From Caldovatus sediminis (GTDB taxonomy: Bacteria > Pseudomonadota > Alphaproteobacteria > Acetobacterales > Acetobacteraceae), in NCBI RefSeq assembly GCF_014644455.1, contig NZ_BMKS01000001.1:62001-126000 (forward strand): DNA of 64,000 bases. The letters are read 5' to 3'. Positions within the stretch are counted from its first letter, which is position 1. Each line of letters opens with the position of its first letter. The translations under genes were made by a program, and so were the position numbers. The notes under the pieces are model-generated. The model had not been told where the DNA came from. It worked only from the letters and a program-made list of their open reading frames with translations, and searched no databases. Below are positions 7,613-19,516 of this stretch, in pieces.

Positions 7613-8685
7613 TCCACCCTCTCCTCCGCGCTGGCCGGCGGACGGGCCGCGGCGAGCCCGGGCACCGGCCGCTCGGTCAGGACGTAGAGGTATTCGACGT
7701 TGCGCAGCCGGCCCACCGTGCCGACGCGCTCGCCGCGCGGGTTGTGGATGCCGATCTTCGCGCCGACGTAGCGGTCGTGCGGGATCGCGATGACCTCCAG
7801 GTGGCCGCCGCGCGCGCGCAGGATCGCCTCCAGCTCCGCGCGCGAGAGATGGCCCTCGTCGTTGAAGGAGACAAGCAGGGCGCGGCAGCGCAGCGCGCCG
7901 ACGACGCGCGCGAGCGCCGGGCCGATGCTGCGGCGGCCGTTGAAGGCGCTGACGCGGCTGCGGCAGTCGGCGCGCTTGCAGGCCACGCCGTACACCTCCG
8001 GCCGGTCCCAGCGGACGATGGTCTCCCAGACGTGGTAGTTCCGCAGGTAGGAGTGCTGGTTGTAGGGGGGGTCGAGATAGGCGAGGTCGGCCTCGACGCA
8101 GGGGGCGAGGCGCTCGGCGTCGGCGCAGGTGGCGACGCAGGGGCCGGCGGCGGGGCGCGGGAGCAGGCGCGGCAGGCGCAGCTCCAGGTCGTTCAGCGCC
8201 CGCGGCGCCCACCGCTTCATGTAGGCCATCTGCAGGCCCGCCGTGGAATCCACGCGGTCGGCCGCCTCGAGCAGCGCGGTGAGCAGCACCGCCTCCAGCT
8301 CCGGCTCGGCGGAGAGGGCGGCGATGGCGTCGCGGATCGCGTCGATGCGCTCGCCGTTCTTCGGGTGGAAGAAGCGGGAGCGCTGGCAGAAGGTCTCGGT
8401 CACGTAGCCGGGGCGGCCGGGCAGGCGCTGCAGCTCGGCGAGGATGCGCCGCGCCGGCTCCGCCCAGCGCTCGGCGTCGGCCTGGACGTAGCAGGTGGCG
8501 ATGGCGTGGGCGTAGGCGTTGTGGTCGTTGGCGAGCACGCGGTAGCCGGCGGCCTTCAGCGCGTGCCCGACGCGCGCGGTGCCGGAGAAGAGGTCGGCCA
8601 CCGTCCCGCCGGGGGGCAGGACGGCGCCGATCGCGCGCAGGATGTGCGGCAGGAGCGCGCGCTTGGAGCCGATGTACTTGATCAC
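7609..8685 (-). CDS. D12-class N6-adenine DNA methyltransferase
   Basis: A 358-residue Dam/D12-type enzyme that would transfer methyl from S-adenosylmethionine to adenine N6 in DNA. Seen: the N-terminal KYIGSKR signature, the AdoMet-binding motif ADLFSGTARVGH from residue 30, the ND element at the end of the next strand, and the catalytic LDPPYNQHSY near residue 205. No restriction endonuclease gene is within reach, so it is an orphan or belongs to an epigenetic role. It starts at GTG, 34 nt after the lpd stop, and overlaps the next gene, so it probably shares a transcript with lpd. It is not a CcrM homologue by architecture, and its target sequence cannot be predicted. Confidence 0.88.
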   Translation of the reverse strand: MIKYIGSKRALLPHILRAIGAVLPPGGTVADLFSGTARVGHALKAAGYRVLANDHNAYAHAIATCYVQADAERWAEPARRILAELQRLPGRPGYVTETFCQRSRFFHPKNGERIDAIRDAIAALSAEPELEAVLLTALLEAADRVDSTAGLQMAYMKRWAPRALNDLELRLPRLLPRPAAGPCVATCADAERLAPCVEADLAYLDPPYNQHSYLRNYHVWETIVRWDRPEVYGVACKRADCRSRVSAFNGRRSIGPALARVVGALRCRALLVSFNDEGHLSRAELEAILRARGGHLEVIAIPHDRYVGAKIGIHNPRGERVGTVGRLRNVEYLYVLTERPVPGLAAARPPASAEERVE

Positions 8686-8719
8686 CGCTCCCGCCGTCCG
8701 GCGCGGCGCGCCGCCGTCC

Positions 8720-10111
<1,392 letters not shown>

Positions 10112-10494
10112 TCGAGGGGGTATCCTCGTCAGGAACGCGGCCGGAAAGTGGCCCGCGCCGCGCCGCGGATCAAGCGCGCGGCCGGCGGGTGGCCCCGGAG
10201 AGGCCGCGCATCGGGCCGGGCCGCCGCCTCCTCGTCGCTCGCATCGCCCGCCGGTCCCTCGCCCTTCGTGACGCGGCGGCCGACCAGACGCCCGCCGGAC
10301 CGAGGCGAGGCGCGCGAGCGGCCGCAACATGAGCGGCGGACGGTAGCACGGCCCGCGCCTCGCGCACGCATCCCCGCGCCACCGTCAGCCGGACCTTTTG
10401 CGATGCCGCCGCGAACCCGGCCGCGGACAGGCGCTGCCCCGTGTCCCAGGTCAGGACCCGAGGACGCCGCCGCTCCGCCATCGCCCGGCCCGGA
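10112..10494. other. sucB-lpdA intergenic region, no gene seen
   Basis: This stretch lies between co-oriented sucB and lpdA and is very GC-rich. The reading frames across it are Arg/Ala/Gly-rich and show no start context or family resemblance. No intrinsic terminator with a T-run is visible. A separate lpdA promoter may be here but I cannot point to one. Confidence 0.45.
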
Positions 10495-11754
10495 TCACAG
10501 ATCGAGCATCAGCCGCCGCGGGTCCTCGACCGCCTCCTTCACCCGCACGAGGAAGCTCACCGCCTCCTTGCCGTCCACGATGCGGTGGTCGTAGCTGAGG
10601 GCGAGATACATCATCGGCCGCACCTCGATCTTGCCGCCCACCACCACCGGCCGGTCCTCGATCTTGTGCATGCCGAGGATGCCCGACTGCGGCGGGTTGA
10701 GGATCGGGGTGCTGAGCAGGCTGCCGTAGATGCCGCCGTTGGTGATGGTGAAGGTGCCGCCGGAGAGCTCCTCCAGCTTCAGCGCGCCGTCGCGCGCGCG
10801 CCGGCCGAAGTCGGCGATGCGCTTCTCGATCTCGGCGAAGCCCATGCGGTCGGCGTGGCGCAGCACCGGCACGACCAGGCCCGCGGGGCCGCCCACGGCG
10901 ATGCCCATGTGCACGAAGTTCTTGTAGATGATGTCCTCGCCCTCGATCTCGGCGTTGACGGCGGGGAACTCCTTCAGCGCGGCGACGCAGGCCTTGACGA
11001 AGAAGGACATGAAGCCGAGCCGCACGCCGTGGCGCTTCTCGAACGCCTCGCGGTACTCGCTGCGCAGCGCCATCACCGCCGACATGTCCGCCTCGTTGAA
11101 GGTGGTGAGCATCGCGGCGGTGTTCTGTGCCTCCTTCAGGCGGCGCGCGATGGTCTGGCGCAGGCGCGTCATGCGCACGCGCTCCTCGCCCTCCTCGAGC
11201 GGGCGCGGCGCCGGCTTCGCGGCGGGGGCGGGCGCCTGCGGCGCGGCGGGCGCCGCGGCGCGCTGCAGGTAGGCGAGCACGTCGCCCTTGGTGATGCGCC
11301 CGCCCTTGCCGGTGCCGGCGCCGATCTGCTCGGAGGTGACGCGGGCCTCCGCCATCAGCCTGGCCGCGGCGGGGAGCGGCGCATGCTCGCCGGGCCGCGC
11401 GACCGGGCCGGCCGGCACGCGCGGAATCTCCACCTGCGGCCGCGCCGGCGCGGGCGCGGCCGGCGGGGCGGGCGGGGCGGCGGCGGGGGGCGCGGCGGCA
11501 GGCCTCGCCGGCGCCGCGCCCCCCGCGATGGTGCCGAGCACCGCGCCCGGCGCCACCTCCGCGCCCTCCTCCACCATGATCGCCTCGAGCGTACCGGCCG
11601 CGGGGGCGTTCACCTCCACCGTCACCTTGTCGGTCTCGAGCTCCACCACCGGCTCGTCGGCCGCCACGGCCTCGCCGGCCTTCTTGATCCAGCGCGCCAC
11701 GGTGGCGCTGGCCACGCTCTCGCCCAGGGGGGGCACCACGATCTCGGTCGCCAT
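10495..11754 (-). CDS. sucB: Dihydrolipoyl succinyltransferase (2-oxoglutarate dehydrogenase E2)
   Basis: A 419-residue E2 core of the 2-oxoglutarate dehydrogenase complex; it carries the lipoyl arm and transfers succinyl to CoA. Seen: one lipoyl domain with modified Lys43 in ETDKVTVEV; an Ala/Pro-rich hinge; an E3-binding domain near residues 130-165 (ending [10 protein letters not shown]); a second hinge; and a catalytic domain ending [13 protein letters not shown] with the active-site His. A SucB role rather than pyruvate E2 follows from [13 protein letters not shown] and from sucA directly upstream, 36 nt away. Length is normal. Confidence 0.97.
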   Translation of the reverse strand: MATEIVVPPLGESVASATVARWIKKAGEAVAADEPVVELETDKVTVEVNAPAAGTLEAIMVEEGAEVAPGAVLGTIAGGAAPARPAAAPPAAAPPAPPAAPAPARPQVEIPRVPAGPVARPGEHAPLPAAARLMAEARVTSEQIGAGTGKGGRITKGDVLAYLQRAAAPAAPQAPAPAAKPAPRPLEEGEERVRMTRLRQTIARRLKEAQNTAAMLTTFNEADMSAVMALRSEYREAFEKRHGVRLGFMSFFVKACVAALKEFPAVNAEIEGEDIIYKNFVHMGIAVGGPAGLVVPVLRHADRMGFAEIEKRIADFGRRARDGALKLEELSGGTFTITNGGIYGSLLSTPILNPPQSGILGMHKIEDRPVVVGGKIEVRPMMYLALSYDHRIVDGKEAVSFLVRVKEAVEDPRRLMLDL

Positions 11755-11790
11755 GGTCTGCGTCTCTCTTCGTCCCGATGCCGGCGTCGC

Positions 11791-14658
11791 CTAGAGGCCG
11801 AGCGCCTCGCGCACCAGCGCCTGCTGCTGCTCCTGGTGGACCTTGGCGAGGCCGGTCGCCGGGCTCGCCGCCTCCTCGCGCCCGACATAGCGGGGCCGCT
11901 TCGCCGTGCCGTCGAGCGTCTGCAGCACGCGCTCGAGCCGCCGGTCCATGTAGGTCCAGGCGCCCATGTTCTCCGGCTCCTCCTGGCACCACACCACCTC
12001 CGCGTTGCGGTAGGGCGCAAGCGCGGCGCGCAGGCTGTTCACCGGGAAGGGGTAGAGCTGCTCCACCCGGATCAGCGCCACGTCCCGGATGCCCCTCTCC
12101 CGCCGCTCCGCGAGCAGGTCGTAGTAGACCTTGCCGGTGCAGAGCACGACGCGCCGCACCTGCTCCTCCGGCACCAGCGCGTCGGTCTCCGGGATGACGT
12201 AGCGGAAGGCGCTGCCGGGCCCGAACTCCGCCAGCGAGGAGACCGCGAGCTTGTGCCGCAGCAGCGACTTCGGCGTCATCAGCACCAGCGGCTTGCGGTA
12301 GTTGGCCTTGAGCTGGCGGCGCAGGCCGTGGAAGTAGTTGGCCGGCGTGCTGAAGTTGCACACCCGCATGTTGCGCTCGGCGCAGAGCTGCAGGTAGCGC
12401 TCGAGCCGCGCCGAGGAGTGCTCCGGCCCCTGCCCCTCGTAGCCGTGCGGCAGCAGCATGACGAGGCCCGACATGCGCAGCCACTTCGTCTCGGCGCTGG
12501 CGACGAACTGGTCTATGATGACCTGCGCGCCGTTGGCGAAGTCGCCGAACTGCGCCTCCCACAGCACCAGCGTGTGCGGGTCGGCGAGCGAGTAGCCGTA
12601 CTCGAAGCCGAGCACGCCGAACTCCGACAGCAGCGAGTTGAAGCACTCGAACCGCTTCTGCCCCTCGCGGATGTTGTTGAGCGGCACGTATTCGGCCTGC
12701 GTCACCTGGTCGATCAGCACGGCGTGGCGCTGGCTGAAGGTGCCGCGCTGCACGTCCTCGCCGGAGAGGCGCACGCGGTGCCCCTCCAACAGCAGCGTGC
12801 CGAAGGCGAGCGCCTCGGCGGTCGCCCAGTCTATCCCCTCCCCCGCCTCGATGGCGGCGCGCTTGGCCTCGAGCTGGCGGGCGATCTTCGGGTTGACGTT
12901 GAAGCCCTCCGGCACGCGGGTCAGCGCCGCGCCCACCTCGCGCAGGGCGGCGAGGTCCACCGCGGTGCCGTGCAGCCGCTCCACCTCCTCGGCGGAGCCC
13001 ACCGCCTTGAGGCCGGTCCAGTGGCCCTCCAGCCAGTCGGCCTTGTTCGGCTTGAAGCCCTGCGCCGCCTGGTAGGCCCGCTCCAGCTCGGCGGTGAAGG
13101 CGTCGAGCATCGCCTGCGACTCCTCCGCCGGCACCACGCCCTCGCGCGCCAGGCGCTCGGCGTAGAGCGTGCGGGTGGTCGGCATCTCGCGGATGCGGGC
13201 GTACATGATCGGCTGGGTGAAGGCCGGCTCGTCGCTCTCGTTGTGGCCGTGGCGGCGGTAGCAGACGATGTCGAGCACGACGTCGGTGGCGAATCTGTGC
13301 CGGAACTCGGCGGCGAGGCGGGCGCAGAACACCACCGCCTCCGGGTCGTCGCCGTTCACGTGCAGGATCGGCGCCTGCACGCTCTTCGCGACGTCGGTGG
13401 AGTAGAGGCCGGAATAGGCGTGGGCGGGGACGGTGGTGAAGCCGATCTGGTTGTTGGTGACGATGTGCACCGTCCCGCCGGTGCGGTAGCCGATGAGCTG
13501 GCTCATCGCCAGCGTCTCGTACACCACGCCCTGGCCGGCGAAGGCCGCGTCGCCGTGCAGCAGGACCGCCATGACGGAGCGGCGCGTCCGCGTGTCGCCC
13601 GCCATGTCCTGCCGCGCGCGCACCTTGCCCACCACCACCGGGTCCACCGCCTCGAGGTGCGAGGGGTTGGGCTGCAGCGAGAGGTGCACCTTGCGCCCCT
13701 CGATCTCGATGTCGGTCGAGGTGCCGAGGTGGTACTTCACGTCGCCCGAGCCCTGCACGTCGTCCGGGTTGGTGCTGACGCCGGCGAACTCGGAGAAGAC
13801 CTGGGCGAAGGGCTTCCTCACCACGTTGACCAGCACGTTGAGCCGGCCGCGGTGCGCCATGCCGATGGCGATCTCGCTCACCCCGTCGCGCGCCGCCTGC
13901 GCGATCACCTCCTCGAGCGCGGGGATGGTGCTCTCGCCGCCCTCCAGGCCGAAGCGCTTGGTGGTGGCGTACTTGCGCGCGCAGAACGCCTCGAAGCCCT
14001 CGGCCTCGGTCAGGTGCTGCAGGATCCCGCGCTTGGCCGCGGCGTCGAAGGCGCGGGTCCAGGGCGCGCCCTCGATGCGCTGCTGGATCCAGGACTTCTG
14101 CTCCGGGTCCTGGATGTGCATGAACTCGACGCCGATCGGGCCGCAGTAGCTCGCGCGCAGGATCGCCATGATCTCGCGCAGGGTGGCGGTCTCGCGCCCG
14201 AGCACGCCGTCGATGTAGATCGGGCGGTCGTAGTCGGCCTCGGTGAAGCCGTAGGTCGCGGGGTCGAGCTCCGGATGCGGCTTCGGCTGCTGCAGGCCGA
14301 GCGGGTCGAGCCGCGCCTCCAGGTGCCCGCGCACGCGGTAGCTGCGGATCAGCATCAGGGCGCGGATCGAATCCACCACCGCCTGGCGCTGCGCCTCGAC
14401 CGCCTCCTCCGGCGCGGCGGCCTTGCGGGCCACCGGCGCCTCCGGCTCCGGCGCGAAGCCGCCGCGCGGGCGCGGCGCCCAGGAGGCGCCCATCGCGTCG
14501 GTCAGGATCGCGCGGGCGTCGTCGTTCAGCGCCTCGAACAGCGCCGCGAAGGAGGGGTCCACGCTGTCGGGGTTCTCCACCCAGCGGGCGTAGAGGTCGG
14601 CGAGGAAGGCGGCGTTCGCCCCCGTCATCGCGCTCGCGAGGATGTCCACTCCGGCCAT
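11791..14658 (-). CDS. sucA: 2-oxoglutarate dehydrogenase E1 component
   Basis: A 955-residue thiamine-diphosphate enzyme that decarboxylates 2-oxoglutarate and passes the succinyl group to E2. Seen: an N-terminal E2-binding segment (FLADLYARWVENPDSVDPSF); the dehydrogenase E1 domain with GMAHRGRLNVL and GDAAFAGQGVVYE, the latter before the ThDP/metal site; then the transketolase-like pyrimidine-binding domain and C-terminal domain (VWCQEEPENMGAW). I chose the ATG of MAGVDILASAM because GAGGAGGAGAA lies just before it and homology begins there; the longer open frame upstream is not coding. It is the first gene of sucA-sucB after a 206-nt leader. Confidence 0.97.
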   Translation of the reverse strand: MAGVDILASAMTGANAAFLADLYARWVENPDSVDPSFAALFEALNDDARAILTDAMGASWAPRPRGGFAPEPEAPVARKAAAPEEAVEAQRQAVVDSIRALMLIRSYRVRGHLEARLDPLGLQQPKPHPELDPATYGFTEADYDRPIYIDGVLGRETATLREIMAILRASYCGPIGVEFMHIQDPEQKSWIQQRIEGAPWTRAFDAAAKRGILQHLTEAEGFEAFCARKYATTKRFGLEGGESTIPALEEVIAQAARDGVSEIAIGMAHRGRLNVLVNVVRKPFAQVFSEFAGVSTNPDDVQGSGDVKYHLGTSTDIEIEGRKVHLSLQPNPSHLEAVDPVVVGKVRARQDMAGDTRTRRSVMAVLLHGDAAFAGQGVVYETLAMSQLIGYRTGGTVHIVTNNQIGFTTVPAHAYSGLYSTDVAKSVQAPILHVNGDDPEAVVFCARLAAEFRHRFATDVVLDIVCYRRHGHNESDEPAFTQPIMYARIREMPTTRTLYAERLAREGVVPAEESQAMLDAFTAELERAYQAAQGFKPNKADWLEGHWTGLKAVGSAEEVERLHGTAVDLAALREVGAALTRVPEGFNVNPKIARQLEAKRAAIEAGEGIDWATAEALAFGTLLLEGHRVRLSGEDVQRGTFSQRHAVLIDQVTQAEYVPLNNIREGQKRFECFNSLLSEFGVLGFEYGYSLADPHTLVLWEAQFGDFANGAQVIIDQFVASAETKWLRMSGLVMLLPHGYEGQGPEHSSARLERYLQLCAERNMRVCNFSTPANYFHGLRRQLKANYRKPLVLMTPKSLLRHKLAVSSLAEFGPGSAFRYVIPETDALVPEEQVRRVVLCTGKVYYDLLAERRERGIRDVALIRVEQLYPFPVNSLRAALAPYRNAEVVWCQEEPENMGAWTYMDRRLERVLQTLDGTAKRPRYVGREEAASPATGLAKVHQEQQQALVREALGL

Positions 14659-14719
14659 CGTTCTCCTCCTCGCCGGCGGGCCGGGCCCGGCCGCCCGCCG
14701 GTGCGGTTCCGATCCAGGC

Positions 14720-14736
14720 GCGCACCGATGGTGCGC
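14720..14736 (-). other. Hairpin in the sucA leader
   Basis: A perfect 7-bp inverted repeat (GCGCACC, loop of 3, GGTGCGC) lies about 60 nt upstream of the sucA start in the 206-nt gap after sucD. No T-run follows on either strand, so it is not a standard intrinsic terminator. It could be a leader structure or a protein-binding site. Confidence 0.35.
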
Positions 14737-14864
14737 GACAAAGGGGAGGCGCCGCCCGCGTCCTGCGGCGGCGCCCCGGGGACGCATACATAGGGTGGGG
14801 GGCGGAACTGCGGCAGGTTCCCCCCGCCGGACCTGTCCCGGCGCGGACCCGGACCGGCGCCGGC

Positions 14865-15743
14865 CTAGCCCTTCAGCGCCTTCACCATGGTCGAGCCGAG
14901 CGCCGCCGGGCTCTCCGCCACGTGGATGCCGGCGGCGCGCATCGCCTCCATCTTCGCCGCCGCCGTGTCCCTGCCGCCGGAGATCACCGCCCCCGCATGG
15001 CCCATCCGCCGCCCGGGGGGCGCGGTGGCGCCGGCGATGAAGCCGACCACCGGCTTGCGGCCCCGGTTCTCGCGCCTCAGGAATTCCGCCGCCTCGATCT
15101 CGCTCTGCCCGCCGATCTCGCCGATCAGGATGATGGACCGGGTCTCGTCGTCGGCGAGGAACATCTCCAGCACCTCGACGAAGTCCATGCCCTTCACCGG
15201 ATCGCCGCCGATGCCGACGCAGGTGCTCTGGCCGAGGCCCGCCGCCGTGGTCTGCGCCACCGCCTCGTAGGTCAGGGTGCCGGAGCGGCTGACGATGCCG
15301 ACCGAGCCGCGCCGGTGGATGTGCCCCGGCATGATGCCGATCTTGCACGCCTCCGGCGTGATCACCCCGGGGCAGTTCGGCCCGATCAGCCGCGACTTCG
15401 ACCCGCAGAGCGCCCGCTTCACCCGCACCATGTCGAGCACCGGGATGCCCTCGGTGATGCAGACGATCAGCGGCACCTCGGCGTCGATCGCCTCGAGGAT
15501 CGCGTCCGCGGCGAAGGGGGCGGGGACGTAGATCACGGAGGCGTCGGCGCCGGTCGCCGCGCGGCACTCCGCCACCGTGTCGAACACGGGGAGGCCGATG
15601 TGGGTCGTCCCGCCCTTCCCCGGCGTCACGCCGCCGACGTACCTGCTGCCGTAGGCGATGCCCTGCTCGGCGTGGAAGGTGCCCTGGGCCCCGGTGAAGC
15701 CCTGGGTCATTACCTTGGTGTCCGCATCCACCAGGATCGCCAT
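14865..15743 (-). CDS. sucD: Succinyl-CoA ligase, alpha subunit
   Basis: A 292-residue alpha subunit of ADP/GDP-forming succinyl-CoA synthetase, which makes succinate and a nucleoside triphosphate. Seen: the N-terminal CoA-binding Rossmann domain ([14 protein letters not shown]), the signature [31 protein letters not shown], and the catalytic phosphohistidine in [14 protein letters not shown]. It follows sucC after 4 nt, as expected for a 1:1 heterodimer made from one transcript. Length is normal for the family. Confidence 0.97.
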   Translation of the reverse strand: MAILVDADTKVMTQGFTGAQGTFHAEQGIAYGSRYVGGVTPGKGGTTHIGLPVFDTVAECRAATGADASVIYVPAPFAADAILEAIDAEVPLIVCITEGIPVLDMVRVKRALCGSKSRLIGPNCPGVITPEACKIGIMPGHIHRRGSVGIVSRSGTLTYEAVAQTTAAGLGQSTCVGIGGDPVKGMDFVEVLEMFLADDETRSIILIGEIGGQSEIEAAEFLRRENRGRKPVVGFIAGATAPPGRRMGHAGAVISGGRDTAAAKMEAMRAAGIHVAESPAALGSTMVKALKG

Positions 15744-15747
15744 GGCG

Positions 15748-16944
15748 CTACGCGGCCTCCCTCACGGCGCGGACCACCTTCTCGGCGGCGTCGGCCAGGT
15801 TGTCGGCGGGGATGATCTTGAGCCCGCTCTCCGCCAGGATGCGCCTGCCCTGGGCGACGTTGGTCCCCTCCAGCCGCACCACCAGCGGCACCGTGAGCGT
15901 CAGCTCCTTCGCCGCGGCGACGATCCCCTCGGCGATCAGGTCGCACTTGGCGATGCCGCCGAAGATGTTGACCAGGATCGCCCTCACCTTCGGGTCGGAG
16001 GTGATGATGCGGAACGCCGCCGTCACCCGCTCGCGCGTCGCGCTGCCGCCGACGTCGAGGAAGTTGGCCGGCGCCGAGCCGTAGAGCTTGATGATGTCCA
16101 TCGTCGCCATGGCGAGCCCGGCGCCGTTGACCATGCAGCCGATCTCGCCGTCGAGCGCGACGTAGTTGAGGTCGTGGCGCAGCGCCTCGACCTCCTTCGG
16201 GTCCATCTCGGTCTCGTCGCGCAGCGCCTCGAGGTCCCTGTGGCGGAACAGCGCGTTGTCGTCGAAGGCCACCTTGGCGTCGAGCGCCACCACCTCGCCC
16301 GCCCCGGTCACGACCAGGGGGTTGATCTCGATGATCGAGCAGTCGAGCTCGACGAAGGCGCGGTGGAGGGCGCTGACGAACGCCGTGAAGACGCCGACCT
16401 GCGCGCCCGCGAGGCGCAGGCCGAAGGCCAGCCTGCGCGCGTGGAAGGGGGAGAAGCCGGAGGCCGGGTCCACCGCGACCCGCAGGATCCTCTCCGGGTG
16501 CTTCTCCGCCACCTCCTCGATGTCCATCCCGCCCTCGGCCGAGGCGACGATGGCCACGCGGCCGCTCGCGCGGTCCACCAGGAGGGAGAGGTAGAGCTCG
16601 CGCGCGATGTCGCAGCCGGCCTCGACATAGACCCGGTGGACGACCTTGCCCGCCGGCCCGGTCTGCTTCGTCACCAGCGTGTGGCCGAGCATCGCCGCGG
16701 CGTGGGCGCGCGCCTCCTCGGCCGAGCGCGCGATCCGCACGCCGCCCTTGCCCGAGGGGTCGTCGGCGAAATGCCCGGCGCCGCGGCCGCCGGCGTGGAT
16801 CTGCGCCTTCACGGCGCAGACCGGCCCGGGGAGCGTCCGGGCGATGGCCTGCGCCTCCTCCGGCGTCGTCGCCACGCCGCCGTCGAGCACCGCGACGCCG
16901 TAGCGCCGCAGCAGCTCCTTCGCCTGGTATTCGTGGATGTTCAT
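15748..16944 (-). CDS. sucC: Succinyl-CoA ligase [ADP-forming], beta subunit
   Basis: A 398-residue beta subunit with an ATP-grasp N-terminal domain and a CoA-ligase C-terminal domain. Seen: [17 protein letters not shown] at the start, [17 protein letters not shown] (nucleotide binding), [22 protein letters not shown] (metal-binding acidic residues), and [15 protein letters not shown] followed by [18 protein letters not shown] in the C-terminal domain. It sits between mdh (96-nt gap) and sucD (4-nt gap) in the conserved alphaproteobacterial mdh-sucCD-sucAB order. Confidence 0.97.
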   Translation of the reverse strand: MNIHEYQAKELLRRYGVAVLDGGVATTPEEAQAIARTLPGPVCAVKAQIHAGGRGAGHFADDPSGKGGVRIARSAEEARAHAAAMLGHTLVTKQTGPAGKVVHRVYVEAGCDIARELYLSLLVDRASGRVAIVASAEGGMDIEEVAEKHPERILRVAVDPASGFSPFHARRLAFGLRLAGAQVGVFTAFVSALHRAFVELDCSIIEINPLVVTGAGEVVALDAKVAFDDNALFRHRDLEALRDETEMDPKEVEALRHDLNYVALDGEIGCMVNGAGLAMATMDIIKLYGSAPANFLDVGGSATRERVTAAFRIITSDPKVRAILVNIFGGIAKCDLIAEGIVAAAKELTLTVPLVVRLEGTNVAQGRRILAESGLKIIPADNLADAAEKVVRAVREAA

Positions 16945-17040
16945 CCGCCCGTCCCCTGCCGCCCGCGCCGGTTCCGGCCAGCCGCCCCCGGACGCCGCGC
17001 GGCGTGGGGCACCGCGGGCGCCCGCCCGGCCGGCCGGACC

Positions 17041-18042
<1,002 letters not shown>

Positions 18043-18182
18043 CTACACCGCCCCGCCGGGCCCGGCAAGGCGAGGGGTCGGCCAGGCCGCGGCGGCGCCG
18101 TGCCGGGTCCGCGGTCTCGGCTGCGAGCCGCCCGGGCGAGTCGGGTGCGGGCGGCAACGATTGCCGAATGCCGGAAGTTGCC

Positions 18183-18210
18183 GTATTGTTCTGAAGTGTC
18201 TTGTATTGTT
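18183..18210. promoter_or_regulatory. Paired GTATTGTT direct repeats between mdh and the exported-protein gene
   Basis: The octamer GTATTGTT occurs at 18183-18190 and again at 18203-18210, exactly 20 bp (two helical turns) apart, inside an AT-rich island in otherwise extremely GC-rich DNA. It lies about 190 bp upstream of mdh and about 45 bp upstream of the plus-strand gene, a position suited to an activator or repressor acting on one or both promoters. On the plus strand TTGCCG (18179) and TGTATT (18202) could serve as weak -35 and -10 elements, 18 nt apart. Confidence 0.4.
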
Positions 18211-18252
18211 TCGCCGCGCCCCGGGGGGACAGGGCGCCGCGCAGCGGCGGCC

Positions 18253-18762
18253 ATGGCGGTTGCCGGCGCGGCCCTCGGCCTCGCCCTTCTGGTTCCCGCC
18301 AGGGGGGCGGTCGCCCAGGGCACGCACTACCGGTTCGGTGTGCCGGGCGCCGGCCTGCCCGAGAAGGGCGCGTACGGCCCGGGAGTCCTCACCCCGCAGC
18401 AGGTGGAGGCCTGCCTGCAGCGCTGGCAGGCGCTGAGCGCCGCGCGGGAGAAGCTGCAGCAGGACGAAAGGCAGCTCGACCAGTTGGAGGCGGAGCTGCA
18501 GGCTCCCCGCCGGGGCGCCGCGGCACAGCGCGGCGCGGGGCAGCGGCGCGGCGGCGCCCAGGCGCCGGCGGTCCCGCCCGCGCAGGCCGAGGCCGAGCAC
18601 CAGGCGAAACTCGAAACCGCCTACTCCCTGCGGCGGAGCTACATGGAGGCGGTCGCCCAATACGGCGTCCGGGTCCAGGGCTTCAACGCCGAATGCGCGA
18701 CGCGCCGCTACTACGAGGAGGACATGCGCGCCGCGCGGACCCGCCTCGGCATCGCCGACTGA
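18253..18762 (+). CDS. Exported coiled-coil protein of unknown function
   Basis: A 169-residue protein with an apparent Sec signal peptide (GAALGLALLVPARGAVAQG) and a mature part dominated by heptad-like, charged helices: QRWQALSAAREKLQQDERQL, then an Ala/Arg/Gln-rich linker, then ETAYSLRRSYMEAVAQYGV. One Cys occurs before the first helix and one near the C-terminus in NAECATRRYYEED, so a disulfide is possible in the periplasm. An in-frame GTG at 18196 would add 19 residues with a basic n-region; I prefer the ATG because the GTG lies inside the presumed promoter. No family recognised. It is convergent with the next gene, 42 nt away. Confidence 0.65.
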   Translation: MAVAGAALGLALLVPARGAVAQGTHYRFGVPGAGLPEKGAYGPGVLTPQQVEACLQRWQALSAAREKLQQDERQLDQLEAELQAPRRGAAAQRGAGQRRGGAQAPAVPPAQAEAEHQAKLETAYSLRRSYMEAVAQYGVRVQGFNAECATRRYYEEDMRAARTRLGIAD

Positions 18763-18804
18763 CGCCGGGCGGCGGCAGCCGCGCGCCAGGCCCGCCGCCT
18801 GCCC

Positions 18805-19401
18805 TCAGAGCGGAACGCAGCGCACCACGTCGTCGTGGCCCCGCGCCAGGGTGGCGAGCGTGCCGTCCGGGCATGCGCGCTGCGAGAGATCGGCGGGCGG
18901 AAGCCCCGCCTGCCAGTGCAGTCCGCGCCCGCCGCCGGCTTCGCCGGCCCCGGCGCCGCGGCAACGGCCGCCCCGCGCCGGCTTGCCGCCGCGCGGACAG
19001 AGCTGCTGCGCCGAGGCGTAGCGCGAGTCGAGCGCGGCGACGCCGCGGCCGGCCGCGGCGCTGGTTCGGCCCTGGACCACCCCGCCGGGCCGATCCTCCA
19101 CCGCCGCCCGCCCGCTGCGCCCGCCCGGCGCGAGCCGCTGCCCGCCCCTGGCGGCGGGACGGGCCGCGCCGGCACGTGGCGCTCCCCCCCGACCGGCCAC
19201 GGCCCGGCCGGAGCCGGAGCGGCTCGCGGCCGCGGCGCGGGGGGCGGCTCCGGACCGGACCGCCGCCGGCGCCGTCGCGGATCGGCCGGCGGCGGGCTGG
19301 CCGACCGAGGCGCGTCCGGCCGGATCGCCGCGCTGCGCCGCTTCCGCCCCGGGCGCGACGGTCAGCAGCAGGGCCATCATCAGGAAGCACAATGCGCGCA
19401 C
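18805..19401 (-). CDS. Exported Ala/Gly/Arg-rich protein with conserved-looking Cys ends
   Basis: About 198 residues. A strong signal peptide (RALCFLMMALLLTVAPGAEA) is followed by roughly 100 residues of Ala/Gly/Arg/Ser low complexity, and then an ordered C-terminal part with Cys in LCPRGG, GGRC, RACPDGT and VRCVPL. I chose GTG at the signal peptide because GCGAGGG precedes it at a good distance; an ATG 19 codons upstream is possible but has no ribosome-binding site. The low-complexity middle looks like a linker between the membrane and a small disulfide-stabilised C-terminal module. No known domain is recognised; that it is coding rests on the signal peptide plus the ordered C-terminus. Confidence 0.55.
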   Translation of the reverse strand: MRALCFLMMALLLTVAPGAEAAQRGDPAGRASVGQPAAGRSATAPAAVRSGAAPRAAAASRSGSGRAVAGRGGAPRAGAARPAARGGQRLAPGGRSGRAAVEDRPGGVVQGRTSAAAGRGVAALDSRYASAQQLCPRGGKPARGGRCRGAGAGEAGGGRGLHWQAGLPPADLSQRACPDGTLATLARGHDDVVRCVPL

Positions 19402-19516
19402 GCCGAACCCTCGCCATGAATCCGATTCGCGCCGCTCACGGCGCCGGGAGCGCTTCATTGCACCAGCAGGCGGGCCGCCGGCAATATCCTTTCGCGCGGG
19501 ATCCGCCCCGGCGCGG

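Noticed and set aside
10170-10481. A 103-codon minus-strand frame between sucB and lpdA
   Set aside because: No ribosome-binding site, Arg/Ala-rich composition and no family resemblance.
10451-14793. Very long open frames of over 1400 codons on both strands opposite and across sucA-sucB
   Set aside because: They are shadows caused by extreme GC content; they are His/Arg/Ala/Glu-rich, match no domain, and sucA and sucB explain the region fully.
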